The notes under the pieces were generated by a model that was given only the letters and a program-made list of their open reading frames with translations, was not told the DNA's origin and searched no databases. From Pogonophryne albipinna (Eukaryota > Chordata > Actinopteri > Perciformes > Artedidraconidae), in NCBI GenBank assembly GCA_028583405.1, contig CM053243.1:37076281-37140280 (forward strand): a stretch of 64,000 nt of DNA, written 5' to 3'. Of the stretch, positions 36,674-50,600 are shown piece by piece (the stretch's first letter is position 1; each line of letters opens with the position of its first letter). A program made the translations under genes and the position numbers.

Positions 36674-37677
36674 ATAGAATAATACTTAGAAAACCAAATA
36701 GGTTTATTTTTATCATGACAAAAGCCACTTTTAGTCGCCAGGAGTATCGCTGATTAACGTTGGTACTCTCTTCCGGCAGCCAAGTTGGTAACTTGGTAGC
36801 ATATACTCCAGAGTGCCGTAGTTCATTGTTTATCAATGTTTCAGTGGCATTTACCGACCGCTGCAGTGCTGCCTGCTGTTTGGCATCACAACGCTGTTAT
36901 GAAAGTTTCTCTGGTATAAAATGGGTGATGTTAGCATAGCAACCGAAGCTAAACTGACTATCTTGACTACTTGTTGCTATCCTATTGTGGCATAAGCCGT
37001 TTTCTACAGGCACATTTTACCGGCGTATTTTTCATTATGATTCTACTTGTGATAGTCGGACACGACAACCTGTGCAGCCCATGTATTGATTCCATCCGAT
37101 AGCTGCTATAATACAAAACAAAATGTCTGCCTGCTCGCCACAATGATCAATAACAGCGAACGGATGGTAAAAGTAAGGTACACATAAACAGAATCACACT
37201 AAGTTAGTGTTGCCTGACTTTATAAAGTGTGTTTTTTTTATAAGTGTGTGGTCGCGTTCTAGTCACTTTGCTCAGCACTACTGCTTGTTACAACTTTTAT
37301 TTGCCATACTCGCCATAAACTGTTGCTCAGGTTGATCCCGCCCCTGCCCCCGCCTCCGACGTAAGCGTGACATATGCGGTTCTTGCTTCTAAACCGACAA
37401 TTTTTTGGAGCTTGGTAAGAACCGGTTTTCAGGGAAAAGAGCCGGCTCCGCTGCGGCGTGAACAGGAAAAAACGGTGCTTATCAGGCTCTAGCTCCGAAC
37501 CAGCCCTGGAACTGCGTTGGTGTGAAAGAGGCATTCGATAAGCTATCTGGCCGTGTGCGGTTTCTTTGTTAGGGCTACGTATAAACAGTGTCCGCTGTTT
37601 ATGCATAGTGGATGAAAATCGTTATTGCACCCTTTAGATTTGAGACCGACGACAGACATATAGAAGAACGGACCGAC

Positions 37678-37890
37678 TGTCACTGCCCGTCCCTGAGACC
37701 CCTGTTAGTGTTTGTATGTGTTTGTTTCTACTGTGTGTCTACCCCCCCCCTGCCTGCTGGTCTGCTCTGTTTCCCACTGCCGCCATAACCACCCTCCACT
37801 CCCAGCTCCCCTTTTCTAATAAACAAATGTTACGCTCACCAGCTGATTCCTAGTCTGATTCTGGGTCCCCTCCAATACATGTGACACCGA
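37678..37890 (+). mobile_element. Probable LTR-retrotransposon LTR fragment (Gypsy-like)
   Basis: A pyrimidine-rich run, TAATAAAC (a poly(A)-like signal) and then CTGATTCTGGGTCCCCTCC and TGTGACA resemble the R-U5 end of vertebrate Gypsy LTRs. No internal coding region adjoins it, so it may be a solo LTR or a fragment. Start uncertain. Confidence 0.4.
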
Positions 37891-38588
37891 CAGTGACTTG
37901 TACTAGCTGCTGATAAATCAGAACGATAAAGCACGTTATCCTACTCTAAATTAATAACATTCTGGCAACATAAACAAATCTAACATACAGCTGAAAACGT
38001 TTTAAGAATAGTAGGGCATAATGTTCTAACAATTTTATCAAAAACATTTATAAAAGGTTATTACCAAGCATTTTAAGAATGTTTTTAGAGAACGTTATCC
38101 TACCTTTCAGAAGAACATTCTGGGAACAACAAAAGCACTTGCAGCTGAAAACGTTTTAAGAATAGTAGGGCATAATGTTTGAACAATGTTATCAAAAACA
38201 TCTTAAGGTTATCACCAAACATTTTAAGAATGTTTTTAGAGAATGTTATCCTACCTTTCAGAAAAACATTCTGGGAACCAAAATAAAACTTCCCACTGAA
38301 AACATTCCTAGAACAATGAATGGTAACATTCTCAGAATGTTTTTAGAACCAACAACTTCTAACTGGGTATGCAATAGATTCACTAAACAAAATTAAATCA
38401 CAACACACAATGCAAATAAACTCAGAGCAATCAAAATATTATATATAATTAAAATATATTATGAGGGACAGGGGATCAAAAAATTATGTAGCCTTCCAAC
38501 TATTATACCCTTTAAAGTCATCTTCACTCAAATAAAAAATGAATTTGTGCTGCAAACGTTCTTAAATAATGAAGTCCTCTTTTTTTTT

Positions 38589-38653
38589 CTAGTGAAGCTT
38601 GCCACCAGCTGCCATCCTGTTGGTGCTCGGCTGTGTTCTTTTTCTGGCTTTAA
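38589..38653 (-). CDS. acan: acan coding exon 19 (last): basic C-terminal tail
   Basis: A 65-nt coding end entered in phase 1 (acceptor TTCGCCACAG). It encodes a short tail of 21 residues starting [10 protein letters not shown], rich in Lys/Arg as in other hyalectans, and stops at TAG (38589-38591). No canonical AATAAA lies in the following 200 bases, so the 3' end is not located. Confidence 0.85.
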
Positions 38654-41600
38654 CTGTGGCGAAGGAGAAAAACAACAAGAGTGAGTTCACATAATTCAAC
38701 ACAGTTGCGTTACCTGCGGAGAGGTTTTCCTACAATTTAGTCCCAAGGTGAACAAAGGGGAATCAACACAGACTGCACTCACCATCAGTACATTCCACTT
38801 GGGGCTCCTCCCACTGACCGTCTGCCTTACATCGGACCACCGGAGGGTGGCGCTGTAAAAATCCTGGGTTGCACTGATAGCGGATGATGGAGTTGACAGG
38901 GTATTCTTCCCTCTTGTTACCAAACATATGGGAATTCTCCACCTCAGGCGGGGCGCCACAGGACACTGAGGACAGAGCGAGAGGTAACGGTGTCACACCC
39001 TGTGCCATGTATATCTTGTATTTTTCAGTATAGAAGTTTTTTCAGTATAGTAGGCAATACTGTTGTAATCAGACCAATATCAATCAATACTGACAATCTA
39101 TTATTGTAGGCCAACCTTGGTATAAAGCAACACATGAGCTCCCTTAAAACCTGTTAAACCCCATGCCCCCGCCCTCGGGGGCAAAACACAACAATATTCA
39201 CGAAACTGTGTCTCAGGGCTTCTTAACATTTAACAACCTATTAATTTGTCATACCCACTTAACGGCAAGAAACTCAGCTAACTGACGACATGAACAATTA
39301 TAACCGAAACAAAACACAACTCTAACGCCGACCGTCTGAATTAGCACTAAGCGAAAGATCTGCACAAACAAGATATCATATGAAAGCTGAGATTCCACAG
39401 ATTCCAATGGTATAAGTATCATCACTGTATTATCACTGTGCGACCTTCGCGGCAGCGAAGGCAAGATAAGACAACACACAACTTCACTTTACGGAGCCAA
39501 AACGGCAAATACGTCTTACCTTTGCTGTTTTCTGATCAAAAGTTGTGTTCAATGGCATTAAAACGCATATAAACGCTGCTGACGGTTAATCCAATGTCTC
39601 TGTGTCACTTTGAAATGATTACTGATAATCCATCATAACATTTTGTCAATAAGAGTAGTTTTCATATAGAGTGTATGAGAGCTGTAACCCAGCTTCCAAT
39701 GGTAATGTTTAGATGGATTTAGGAACCTCCCCTCAAATTTATATTGGCTCTAACGGTTCAAAAGAGGTGTCAATCACCAAAATCAACCGATGGGTTCCAG
39801 AGATATGGCAAATGCACCCAAATGACCCCAGAAGTGTTTTTTTTTTCTAAACCTCTCTAAAAAGGTCACATTTAACTTGTTTTGCATCAATCTTGACACA
39901 GGGTACTTATTATAGTTTGGATTCCTAAAGCTTTTAGTCTACTATCCCATCATTCAACGGTGGCTTTCACTATAAGTAATGTTTTTTTTTTGGACGGAAA
40001 CTATAATTTAATTTGTTTTACTATGTTCAATCTGAATGTACTTTAAAATAAAAACATCTATATTGATTCTGACTTTTCTACATCCAACTCACAGGTGTAT
40101 CATTGCTTTGAGAAAATAAATTATTAATTTACCCCTTTTAGAAGTGGAGATATAGTCATTTGTTCTGGGCATGTCATTTTCGAGCCTGAAACCTGAAAAA
40201 CAGGCTCAGGGCTTAACAAAATCCAATGGGTTTTTGCCATTTGATTTACGAATATAACGCAAAATAAGATAACACACATTTATGATACTTAAACGTTTTG
40301 TTCAGAAGCATAGTCTTTACATATTGACAACACTTTTTGATTTTGAAGCGTAACTGCAAATGCAAGAATTAAAGCCAACGTTAGGCTATAAGCGAAGTAT
40401 ATCAGTGTCGCATAACTTCACATCAGCAACCTTAAGCTAAAAGCGGCTAATGTTCAGCGTGATGATAGTAGTATAGTTGACTCATTTAGTCACTTTTTCG
40501 CAACTGTCGTTTTTATGCCATATAAAAGCTTTGGGTATTTTATCTTTTAGGTCCAATAACAAAATAAAATGTATCTTTAGCTTGTGTTAACCACAGACCT
40601 TATTTCAGGCAGGTACAGAAGAACAAGTTAAAAAAAACTTAGATTTATAGACTAGGGAACAGGAAGTTGTTAAATGCCAAGTAATTATACGTTTTTCATT
40701 CCTGCACCATTCTGTGTGCTCTGTGTGAAAGAGTCCCCTCATACCTCTGCTAAAATGATGGAGAATTACCAACTCTTGAGCTCTGGGACTTCTTTAGCCT
40801 TTTTAGCTTTTTTCTTTAGTTTTACCTCACATTTCCAGAAGCATTTTTTCAACTAACACGCTTTGATAAACTACCACATGTACCATAGAAACTCTATACA
40901 AAGATGAAATGAATGCATATGGGCAGTCTTCTCCCATTTTCCTGTTAAACTGTGGGGTTTCTTTGGAAGTGTTTCCTTGTACGATGTGAGGGTCTAAGGA
41001 CAGAGGGTGTCGTATTGTCACTGATATTCTGTACAAACTGTGAAGTCCACTGAGACAAATGTAACATTTGTGATATTGGGCTGTATAAATAAACATTGAT
41101 TGATTGATTGATTGATGGCACAAAATAAAGTAAAACAGCTAAAAAACTTCATTAAAGATGTTCTTTTTTTCTCTAACCAACATACCGGGGCCTTTCTTGC
41201 AGGTGAACGGCAGGCGGTAGTTGCACGGCACGTCATTCCACTGGCCGTTCTGATGCCAGATCATCACCACACAGTCTTCTCCTGAGTTGAAGTAATTATC
41301 AGGTTGGTTCAGCTTCCAATTCTCGTATTGCTTAAGAAGAGAAGGAAACATACATTACTACAAGGTGAACTCGGACACAGAGAATAGGTAAGAAGGACCA
41401 CAACGTTTAATTTGAAAACGTATTCTGTACTGTACTCTGTACGTAAGCAGGATATGATCTTGTTTCATTGTTCTGTCACGTTCCACATGTCCAATCTACT
41501 TCAACGCTATGCATGCCTTTAGAGAGAAAATGTCCCAAATATGTGCTTGACTTTCCCTTCTTCCCTATTGTTGCATCTCTCTCCTTCTCCATGATCCTCT

Positions 41601-44600
41601 ATCCTTAAGGCGCAGTAACACTGTGTGCTACCTACGCATCATCTATAATTCATTTCGATGAGGCAACAGGTGTTCTGATACAGAGGGCTACAGCCAAAAA
41701 TACAAGGTTGCCAGCAGCAAAGGAAAACCTGGCTCATGGTAATACAAACAGTTTGTAGATCATCCCACTGGTCCTGAAGCAACAGGCTTCCACCATCGCA
41801 GCAACATTTTTTAATAACAGTGCCGAGTTATATCCGAACACATTAGTAATTAGTTTTTGTGCTTGCACTGGTTTGGTAATTTTGTGCCTTCAGATAAACC
41901 TTGAGGTGAGGTGAGGTGGGTGGAGTGGTGCAGCTGTTGTTTCTATTTCAGACCTGATGATGAAGTGTGTGAATTTGCATTCAAATGCTCAGAAATTTTA
42001 TCACAAGTGCTTTGTTCATTTTTTAAACGCACGTCTCTAATAAACTAATACACAGTAAAATGCAAGTCAATATAGAACCAAACAGAAATTCAAACGTAGA
42101 CTCTAAGGTTAGATTCATGCATAAATAATAATACGTATATAAGGAATATGATTTAATTAACAGGAAAGTAAAGCAAATGAAAAATAATTACTGGATAATT
42201 TAACATATTTAAGTCATTGAAGCAGAGACATATTATTAAGAACAATGGGCCCTTTGTGAAAGAATTGTAGACAAGAGGCTCAGGCTGAAACATTACTATG
42301 AACCACTATTTTCAAGATGCTAAAAGATACACAAAATGTTGTTAGCTTGTTTGTTGTTTTATTTCTTATTGTAGTTGTTTTGCTTGTCTGTAGTTATTTT
42401 GCATCCATTTATGGTCATGTTACGTCTCTTTTTAGCTGTTTTGATTGAATTTCCTACCAAAGTAGAGTCATAGAGTAGAGGTCACAAGTAGACTTTGATT
42501 TAAGGGGTTACACACCAAACTATACTATATTTGACCCTGACTATATCTAGTCCTCACTCACCAGTGGAGTGCCATCCGTCCAGCGGAAGTCATTCGCTAC
42601 GGTCTTGTCATTCAGCCCGATCCACTGGTAGTTCTGTCCATATGCTGCGGGAGAAAAAGGTATATTGAGATCTTGGTTTTAAATTGTCTACATCTCTGTG
42701 AACACAAACAAACCACAGCACATTGTGCACTCACAGTTGACGAAGTCCTGCTCCTCTGGGGTGATGATGCTGGCCAGGTGGGCGTTCATGTCCCTGCACT
42801 GCTGCTCTGCATCCAGCCACAACTTTCTGTCAGAGAAGTGTCGGTAGCAGTTCCCCTGAAACTTAGTCCAACGGTCTTCACACTGCTGCTCATCTGCAGC
42901 CGCAAGAGTCATCATTCATTTAATGTATGGCATATTCATTTCAATATTCAGTATAGTTTAGTACATGCTTTCAATTTGTAGGCCGCCGAGACTAACATCT
43001 ACAAATGGGTTTTAAAACTAAAGCACAGCATCAGATGATGAGAAGCTCTTATGTATTCTTATCATTATTTCTGCTATCTAAGCGGTATTAGTATTGGAGC
43101 AGCTGATGAAGTGCTTGATATTTTTCATAACCCATGTAGTGTTTCAGTTGTACATATTCAGAAATTGTGTTCAGTGAGAAGCATATTTTCCCATTACGAT
43201 GCCCTCAGTTTCCTTTGGCATCCAGTGCAAGTCTGACGATGGGCAGTGTTTTCCATTCTGACAGAACAAACGTCTCAATGCAGAATGGAAACTTATTCAT
43301 AAGCGGAGCCCTGCCCAACAGTAAAGCAGGAGTGAGTTTTTATTTTTACAGTAGCATTCAAAGGCTTCATTCATTCTCTGGCCGTAATTACTTAAAGGAT
43401 CAGTTCAACCAAATTACAAGATATATTTCCACCTTGTGTCTGAACACCTTGACAGCAGTTTTCATTGGGAGTATTTTATATCAAATAAATTATCCCTGTT
43501 ACAGTTTTACAGCATGTATAATGTTTTATTTATCATAGGACATTCTTTTATAAAATACATCATGCAGTTGGGTTTTAAAAAGTAATTGTCTCTCTTCATT
43601 CAAACTTGGTAATCTTTTGACATTTCTTTTGATTATGAAGACAGATCTGCATCTCAAAATGTCATTATTTAATGATGTCATGCTTGTCTGTTACAGTGGA
43701 CTCTGGGACTATTTTAGATTTAATGGATAAACTAAACACGGTTATTTCAAATGGAATCTGAAATCCCTTATGTTGGATGTAACCAGGGGCGGTGCACTGT
43801 CAACGGGGGGCGGGGAAGCCTCGCTGCGGGGAAATGGTGGACCTAGTGGCCCGATCGGAGTGGGCCGAGTGGGACTTGGGTACCGGCCCATCGGGATTCG
43901 TCCCGATGGCCAGTCCGCCACTGGATGTAACGCTTGGATACTACTGTAGACGTTAGCACTAGTTAGCCAGACATGCTAACGTTAGCCTCTTTCTTTCGAC
44001 AAAAATCAATTTTTTACACCTGATGTTGTTATTTAATTTAATTAAAATGAATTAACACTACAGTACAATCCATTTCAAGTTTAGCTCTTACTAGAACCAC
44101 ATGTTTATATTTTTTGCAAATTGAAATGATGACAAACTTGACAGACCTGCCATTCCTTTAAAGGTGTGTATGACAACCAAGAAAATGGTTTCCCAAAGAC
44201 TCAATTGTTCAGTAACTAATACTGCATTAGTAGACGCTTCTCAGGTTTTTTGTGATTTGGATGAACCAACCCTTTAGTTTATTTTATAGCTTTTTGCCCT
44301 TTAGAAAACACTGTCTCCTGGCAAATTTAGGACATTGCAGCAGGTTGGCATCTTCGACTTTTGGACACCAGGACTCCTCATAGAGCCCCAGCCAGTAATG
44401 ATGCTGGTGATGATTAGCATCTCTCTTTCTTCTGTTGTTTTGGAGGGGCTGTTGTTAGTTTAGTTATAAGCAGAAGCTGATCTCATACCGATCTCACATC
44501 TTTCCCCTCCGTAGCTTGGCAGGCATAAGCATTTGTAAGATTCTGCACTCTCCACACAGGTGGCTCCATTGGCACAAGGGTTGGGATGGCACACATCTAC

Positions 44601-47600
44601 CTCTGCAAAAAAGGGGGCGGGTGAAACTACTGTTTAAGTGTAGGGTGGGGATGGGAAGTTGCCCAGCAAGGTAAGGGAATAAAAGCAGTGATAAAAGGAA
44701 TATCACACCTCAGGACTGACAAGTTATTGAACAATACTGTAGGCAGCTGCAACCTCTGATGCAAACTACTTACTGCAAACAAAATTATAATCCATGTTCC
44801 TCTGTTTTTGATAAATCCTATTTTCAGGTTACCAAATGATGAAACATACTGAAATATATCCCAAATATGTTTTTATCTCTTCCAAGAGAATACATTATAA
44901 TTATTATATCTGCAGTAAGTTTATGTTTGAATCTGTAGTTAGTTGCAGCAGAAGTATAGTATTCAAATTCCAACAGGATGAGAGCACCCATATGGTGCCA
45001 GAAAGCACATATGTTGCTCCGGGTTTAGCATGCATACAGCAGAGTGGAGGCGGCGCACTGGCACAGCAAACCAAAAACAACATAGAGGCTGAAGACTGTG
45101 ATTACAACGAGTGACACAGAGGCTGTACAACCTCAGATGCAGAGCTGATGAACATTTGACAAGGACCCAAATATTCAAACTGCCACACAAACACAGAGAC
45201 ACATAGCACGACACAGACACAATATACAAACAGAAAATCAAAGAAACACAACACATTAAAGTAAAAATGTGATGCAATACATAAGAACAGAACAGCAGGG
45301 AGGGAAAGAAAATATTTTTGTTAAGTCTAGTAATACATATACAGTCAACATAATCCCACCAGTTGAATATATCTGAAAGTATTGATTAATAAACAGAATG
45401 CAGACCAATAATATAAGACATGCAAAGTTTTGAACAACATACATGTAGATACAGAGAAATGCAACTGGAAAAGTATGTTAAAACCTAACATCATCTTGTA
45501 TTTTTCAAAGAAAGAAAGGAGAAGAGAAGAAAATTGCAGTCGCAAACATTGTGGGACTTACCATGGCAGACAGCAACCCCATCCTCTACTATGCATAAAG
45601 AAGCACCACAGGGATTGGGTTCACACGGGTTAAAACCTAGAAAACAGGTCCATTTATTGAATGACATGTGCTTCTTTCAAAAGACTGATTGCGTTAGTGT
45701 TTCATCGGATCTGATGTAGCAGTTGCCCTCAATTTTGCATATGCCGCAGCATTAGCGACTTAAATGCACCCTCCCTCTAATGTTCATTCAAATCCATGTT
45801 ATTATAAATTAGTTTCTGTTTATTTCTACGCTCTAGGATGCTCTTACGCTCTAGGATGCTCTTACGCTCTAGGATGCATATACTCAACAGGCATATTGCA
45901 ATAGGGCTGTCATTTAAAAAAAATTATTCACAAGATACAATATGTTTGTGATTAATTCAGTACTGTACATTTTCATTTTATTGGTGTGTTGATGAGATGA
46001 GATCTCAAATTTGCCAAAAACAGAACACTGAACATAAAATGACGAGTCAACCTGAAATTAATCAGATGTCCATCTTGTTAAAGCTAATGAAGTTATATTT
46101 CCCTTCCACGGTACTAAGAAGTCTAAACATACATTGTAGATTTCTGTAAAAGCAGGTTTAAAACCTCCAGCCCAATGCTCAAAGGGCTGCAACGTACACT
46201 ATAGTGTGATAATTGAACATTGGGCTGTCAATGGGTGACTGTCCATTGGACAGAAAGCCTTTTAGTCAAACAGACATTATCCAAAAAAAAACACAACCCA
46301 TAATAATCATTCCGAAAGGGCCATTAAAGCCTAGCTACATATACTCTATCCCTCCATTTCCCAAGAATGACACTGTTGAAAACTGTTAACCTACCCTCCA
46401 GTGAATCAGTTCCTTTCACAAAGCCTGGTGTCTGCACAGAGGTTGGTGAAGCTGCGGTAGGAGGGGCAGCCAGTCCTGCGGGGGCGAGTACAGAGTATGG
46501 AGTTCCATAGACGTCGACAGGGATCTGGGTTGGTTCCACCAGACCATGGACTTCCTCTGGCCCTATGGTGCTCTCAGTCAGTGCCCAGTTACTGGATGGT
46601 GAGGGTGGCACCACCGTCGGCAGATCCCCAGAGGAAGATCCTGAAGAAGAGCCACTGGCTGTGGATAAGTGGTTGTCTCCAGTGCCAGAGGACAAACCAC
46701 TGCTGCTACTGCTTCCTTCTCCACTGTACTCCACTGATCCGTCTCCAAGCTCCATAGACAGTGTAGTGTCTCTGGATACCTCTGACGTAAAATCCCCACT
46801 TAAAAATGTAACACTGCTTTCTTCTCCGCTCGTTGAGGACTCAGATCCAGACATTCCCGATCCAGAACCCGAGATAAAACTTGAGCTTCCAAATCCAGAC
46901 AAATGTCCACCACTTCCCTGTCCAGAGCTGTACACTAATAAACCAGAGGCTTCCTGCTCTCCAGAGGATGACACTGTTAGGTCGGTGAACCCTGACCCAA
47001 TAAAGGTCACGCCTGAGGAGAAGAACCCAGAGCCACTTCCAGAGGCGGAGCCACTGAGATCCCCACTGATAATCCCAGACCCTGAGATGTCTCCAGAGCC
47101 ACTGAATGCCAGTAGGCCTCCACCAAGCTCATACTCCTTGTTGGTAGTAGAGATAGACGCATCGATAAGTTGTCCATCTATTAGTAAGATCTGTGAGTCT
47201 CCACTTCCCGAAAGCTCTCCCGAGTGTCCACTAGCACTTCCTGAAGAGAATCCTGATGGGAAACCATGAAACCCAGAAAAGTCCTGGCCTGTGATGAAAC
47301 CGGAGAACATGCCAGGAAACTGTCCACTTTCCCCAGAGCTGTCTATGGAAGAGCCACTCTCCGCAGAGCTGAAACCAGATCCAGACAGATCCCCGCTACC
47401 ACTGAGCATTCCAGACCTTGATTCAGATGAAGGGAATATAAAGATCCCTGTGCTTCCTTCTCCAGCTTCTTGGAGTCCTCCTGAAGCTGAGCCGTCTCCA
47501 GATACAATGCTGTCCATTTCCGAAAAAACTACAGTGATGCCGGATCCTTCACCACTGAGAGCTGACCCAGAAGCATCTGCACTGTTGAAACCTGATGCCC

Positions 47601-50600
47601 CACTTGGCAGCTCGGCACTGCCAGATAGGTGTCCAGAACCGGATAGGTCTCCAGAACTGGATAGGTCTCCAGAACCGTATAGGTCTTCAGAACCGGATAG
47701 GTCTCCAGAAACAGATAGGTTTCCAGAACCGGATAGGTCTCCAGAACCGGATAGGTCTCCAGAAACAGATAGGTCTCCAGAAACAGATAGGTCTCCAGAA
47801 CCGGATAGGTCTCCAGAACTGGATAGGTCTCCAGAAACGGATAGGTCTCCAGACCCAGACAAATGTCCAGACCCAGATAAGTCTCCAGAACCAGAAAGGT
47901 CTCCAGAACCAGACACACGTCCAAAACCAGAAAATGCTCCAGAACCAGACAATTCTCCAGAGGTAACATGATCACCGGAACCAGACAGGTCACCAGATCC
48001 AGACAGATCTCCTGGGTGACCACCAGAGGCACCATCAACGGCAGACCCCGAGCCAAAGTCTGCAGATCCGGAGCCAGAGCCCGAAGTCTCCACAGGAATA
48101 GGAGCAACAATGGAAGGAACAGCTAAAATGACATAGAAAGAACAAGTTAGGTCCATTGGAAATAAAGACATTTGAAAGTTATTTGTTATTTTAAATTATG
48201 GCTTACCAGGTTTCAACAAATCAGTAATTGATGTTAGGTTAAGGAGGGCTGCTTCGATATCTGTGATGTTCAGTCCAGTTTCATTTGCAATTAGTAGAAA
48301 ATCCGCTGTAAGAATTAAACAAAAAGATAATGCTCAATGAATGATGAGGAAAATGACAATCCAGAATGAGCTTGTTTGATAACAGTCAAGTGTTTACCTC
48401 TAAAACAGTATGCATCAAATCTGGCATCAAGTTCAGGGGAGCCTATCTGGTCGGGGTGAGCGTGAACAGTGTGTACTCCTGGTTTCCCACCCCCACACCC
48501 ATTACGAGGTTTGTTGATGGGATAACGAACGCTGCGATCCACGAGCCAGCCAGCGCGACACTTGTCAAAACCCATTTTCCAGGCTGCGTACAGCTCTCCA
48601 GGGGAGGCTAGTACTGCGTTCTGCTCTTGACAGCTAGAAGAAGCTTCATCATAGGTGAGACCCTCAGCGGAACCCACATGGAAAACCTCCCCTGTGGAGC
48701 AGGAATGTCAATATGGTGAACAAGATAGAAAACAAATAAGTCTCTGGGCTTTGCGAAACGTTTTCTTACCCTTGATACCATCAATGTAACAGTACACATC
48801 ATATCTCTCGTCTCCTGGCCTTAAACCATATGACCGAACTCCAGGTAGTTCCCCTAGATCTCCATCACACTTTTCTCGAGGGAAAACAATGGGATACCTA
48901 AAAAAACAGAACAATTGGTGACTTTTTGTTTGGGACAAGAATCTCTCTACCTGCTCTAAAAATGCATTTTGTATTTACCTTACAGTCTGGTCCAGTAACC
49001 ATCCAGCATCACACTGGTGATATCCAGCCTTGTATGCTGCCTGCAGCTGCTTTGGCGTGGCTATGGAGGCTCCAACACTTTGGCAGGCCAGCTGGGCCTC
49101 AACGAAGGTGAAAGCATAGCGGCTGGAGCCTGAACGATAATGGAACACCACACCTGCACCGAAAAACAAGGGACATCCTCATAAGGGACACCAAATGGAC
49201 TTTCTATATGATGCTACAGTCGTCCAACCATGCATTAACACTTATATCACTGACCAGTAGGAGGCATCACAAAGCCTTTGCCGGGTTCCCTACGTGTGTC
49301 GGGTCGGGCGGTGGCCGGCTCTATCAGGTCAACCACCAACTCAGTGACATTTGGTGGCTGAGGTAGCGGCAGCTGGATAGGGCTCTCTGTGAAGTCCACT
49401 TGGGTAGGCTGCTGAGTCTCCACCTCTCCAACTGCCTCACTCTCTGTGGTTGTCCTCCTGAAGAACACCTCTGGGCTCAGGGTCACCGTAGTAACACTCA
49501 GCAAACCACTTCCTTCTTCTATGATGCCTGAACCTTCCTCATCAGTGGACTCTGAAGGTGATAGAGAAGGGAGTAGTAAGACATCTTTGCTGTGGATATC
49601 GCTATGTTTGGTCATAAGTTGTGCTTTTTTCCATGGTTATCTAATTATCTCTTAAAGGGTCAACTCTCTTTTAATTAATAAAAAGTTCACCAGCTTTCTC
49701 CGCCAACCTAAAAGTGTTTATGTTTAACTTTAATAAGCGGGAATTGAGTCTGCCTGCAGACTCCTTTTTCCTGCTGAGAGTTCATTCAAAGAGCACAGTT
49801 GTTGTTTTTTGTTAATCGGAAAGTATAACCTTTTACTATCAAAGTTCAATCTCTAGGCATGAGGATATTTAAGTAGAGTACATATATCTGATATTGAGCA
49901 GAACAGTGCTCTTGGTGTCATTCTTTCTTAAAATGATAGCTTACCTGTGTAGCAGAACGCATCGTAGCGAGACTCGGGAAGTGGGTATCCTGTCTGGTTT
50001 GTGTAGAGGTGCACAGTTCGCACCCCCAACAGACCCCCTCCACACTGCGGCCGACGGATGTTAATAGGGTAGCGGACGCTCCTGTCTGCCAGCCAGCCGG
50101 CATTACAGACATCCATCCCACCCTGCCAGGCCAGGTACAGCTGACCAGTAGTGGCCAACTGAGCTCCCTGACTGGAGCATGCAAACTCAGCCTCAGAGAA
50201 GTTGAACTTTTCTGCAGCAGCAGTGTAGAAAACTCTCCCTGTGTGTGATAAGAGAGGTCAATAACAGTCAAATAGGAGTTTAGATTACCCAAACTTGCAA
50301 ATGCACAGAATCAATTACAATCAGCGAAATAGCAGTGTTCATCGCAGCATACCTGTCATCTTCTCAGTGAAGCAGTAGACATCATAAGTCTCATTGAGGT
50401 CTCTCACTCCGTATGTCCTGACCCCAGGCAGCTCCTCTTTGTCACCATAGCAGTTCACACGAGGATCTCGTATCGGATACCTTTAATTAAATGGAGATAC
50501 GTTTTGTATGGGTCTTAGAGAACCAGGGCAGAACAGGTGCCTCAGAGATGTTTTGATAAACCAACCTGACGGTCTGGTCGGAGAGCCAGCCAGCGTCACA

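Larger units (their letters stand above)
34849..38369. mobile_element. Large inverted-repeat element with AACATTCT-type arrays
   Basis: The ends read TACCCAGCTAG on the left and CTAACTGGGTA on the right, forming inverted termini. The left flank (about 34.9-36.1 kb) and right flank (about 37.98-38.35 kb) contain inverted copies of the same blocks, such as CTATTCTTAAAACGTTTTCA against TGAAAACGTTTTAAGAATAG. Tandem units lie inside. A small hAT (36139-36673) and an LTR-like segment (about 37.68-37.89 kb) have inserted. No transposase was recognised. Confidence 0.7.

Noticed and set aside
35022..38350. Regularly spaced repeats that could suggest a CRISPR-like array
   Set aside because: Units are diverged, adjacent without unique spacers and arranged in inverted orientation inside a transposon-like element in a vertebrate genome.
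46565..47971. Long plus-strand open frames (234 and 226 codons, Pro/Glu/Ser-rich) opposite the aggrecan CS exon
   Set aside because: They are antisense shadows of the Ser-Gly-Asp repeat code of acan; reversal of these codons avoids stops. There is no independent domain or splice context.
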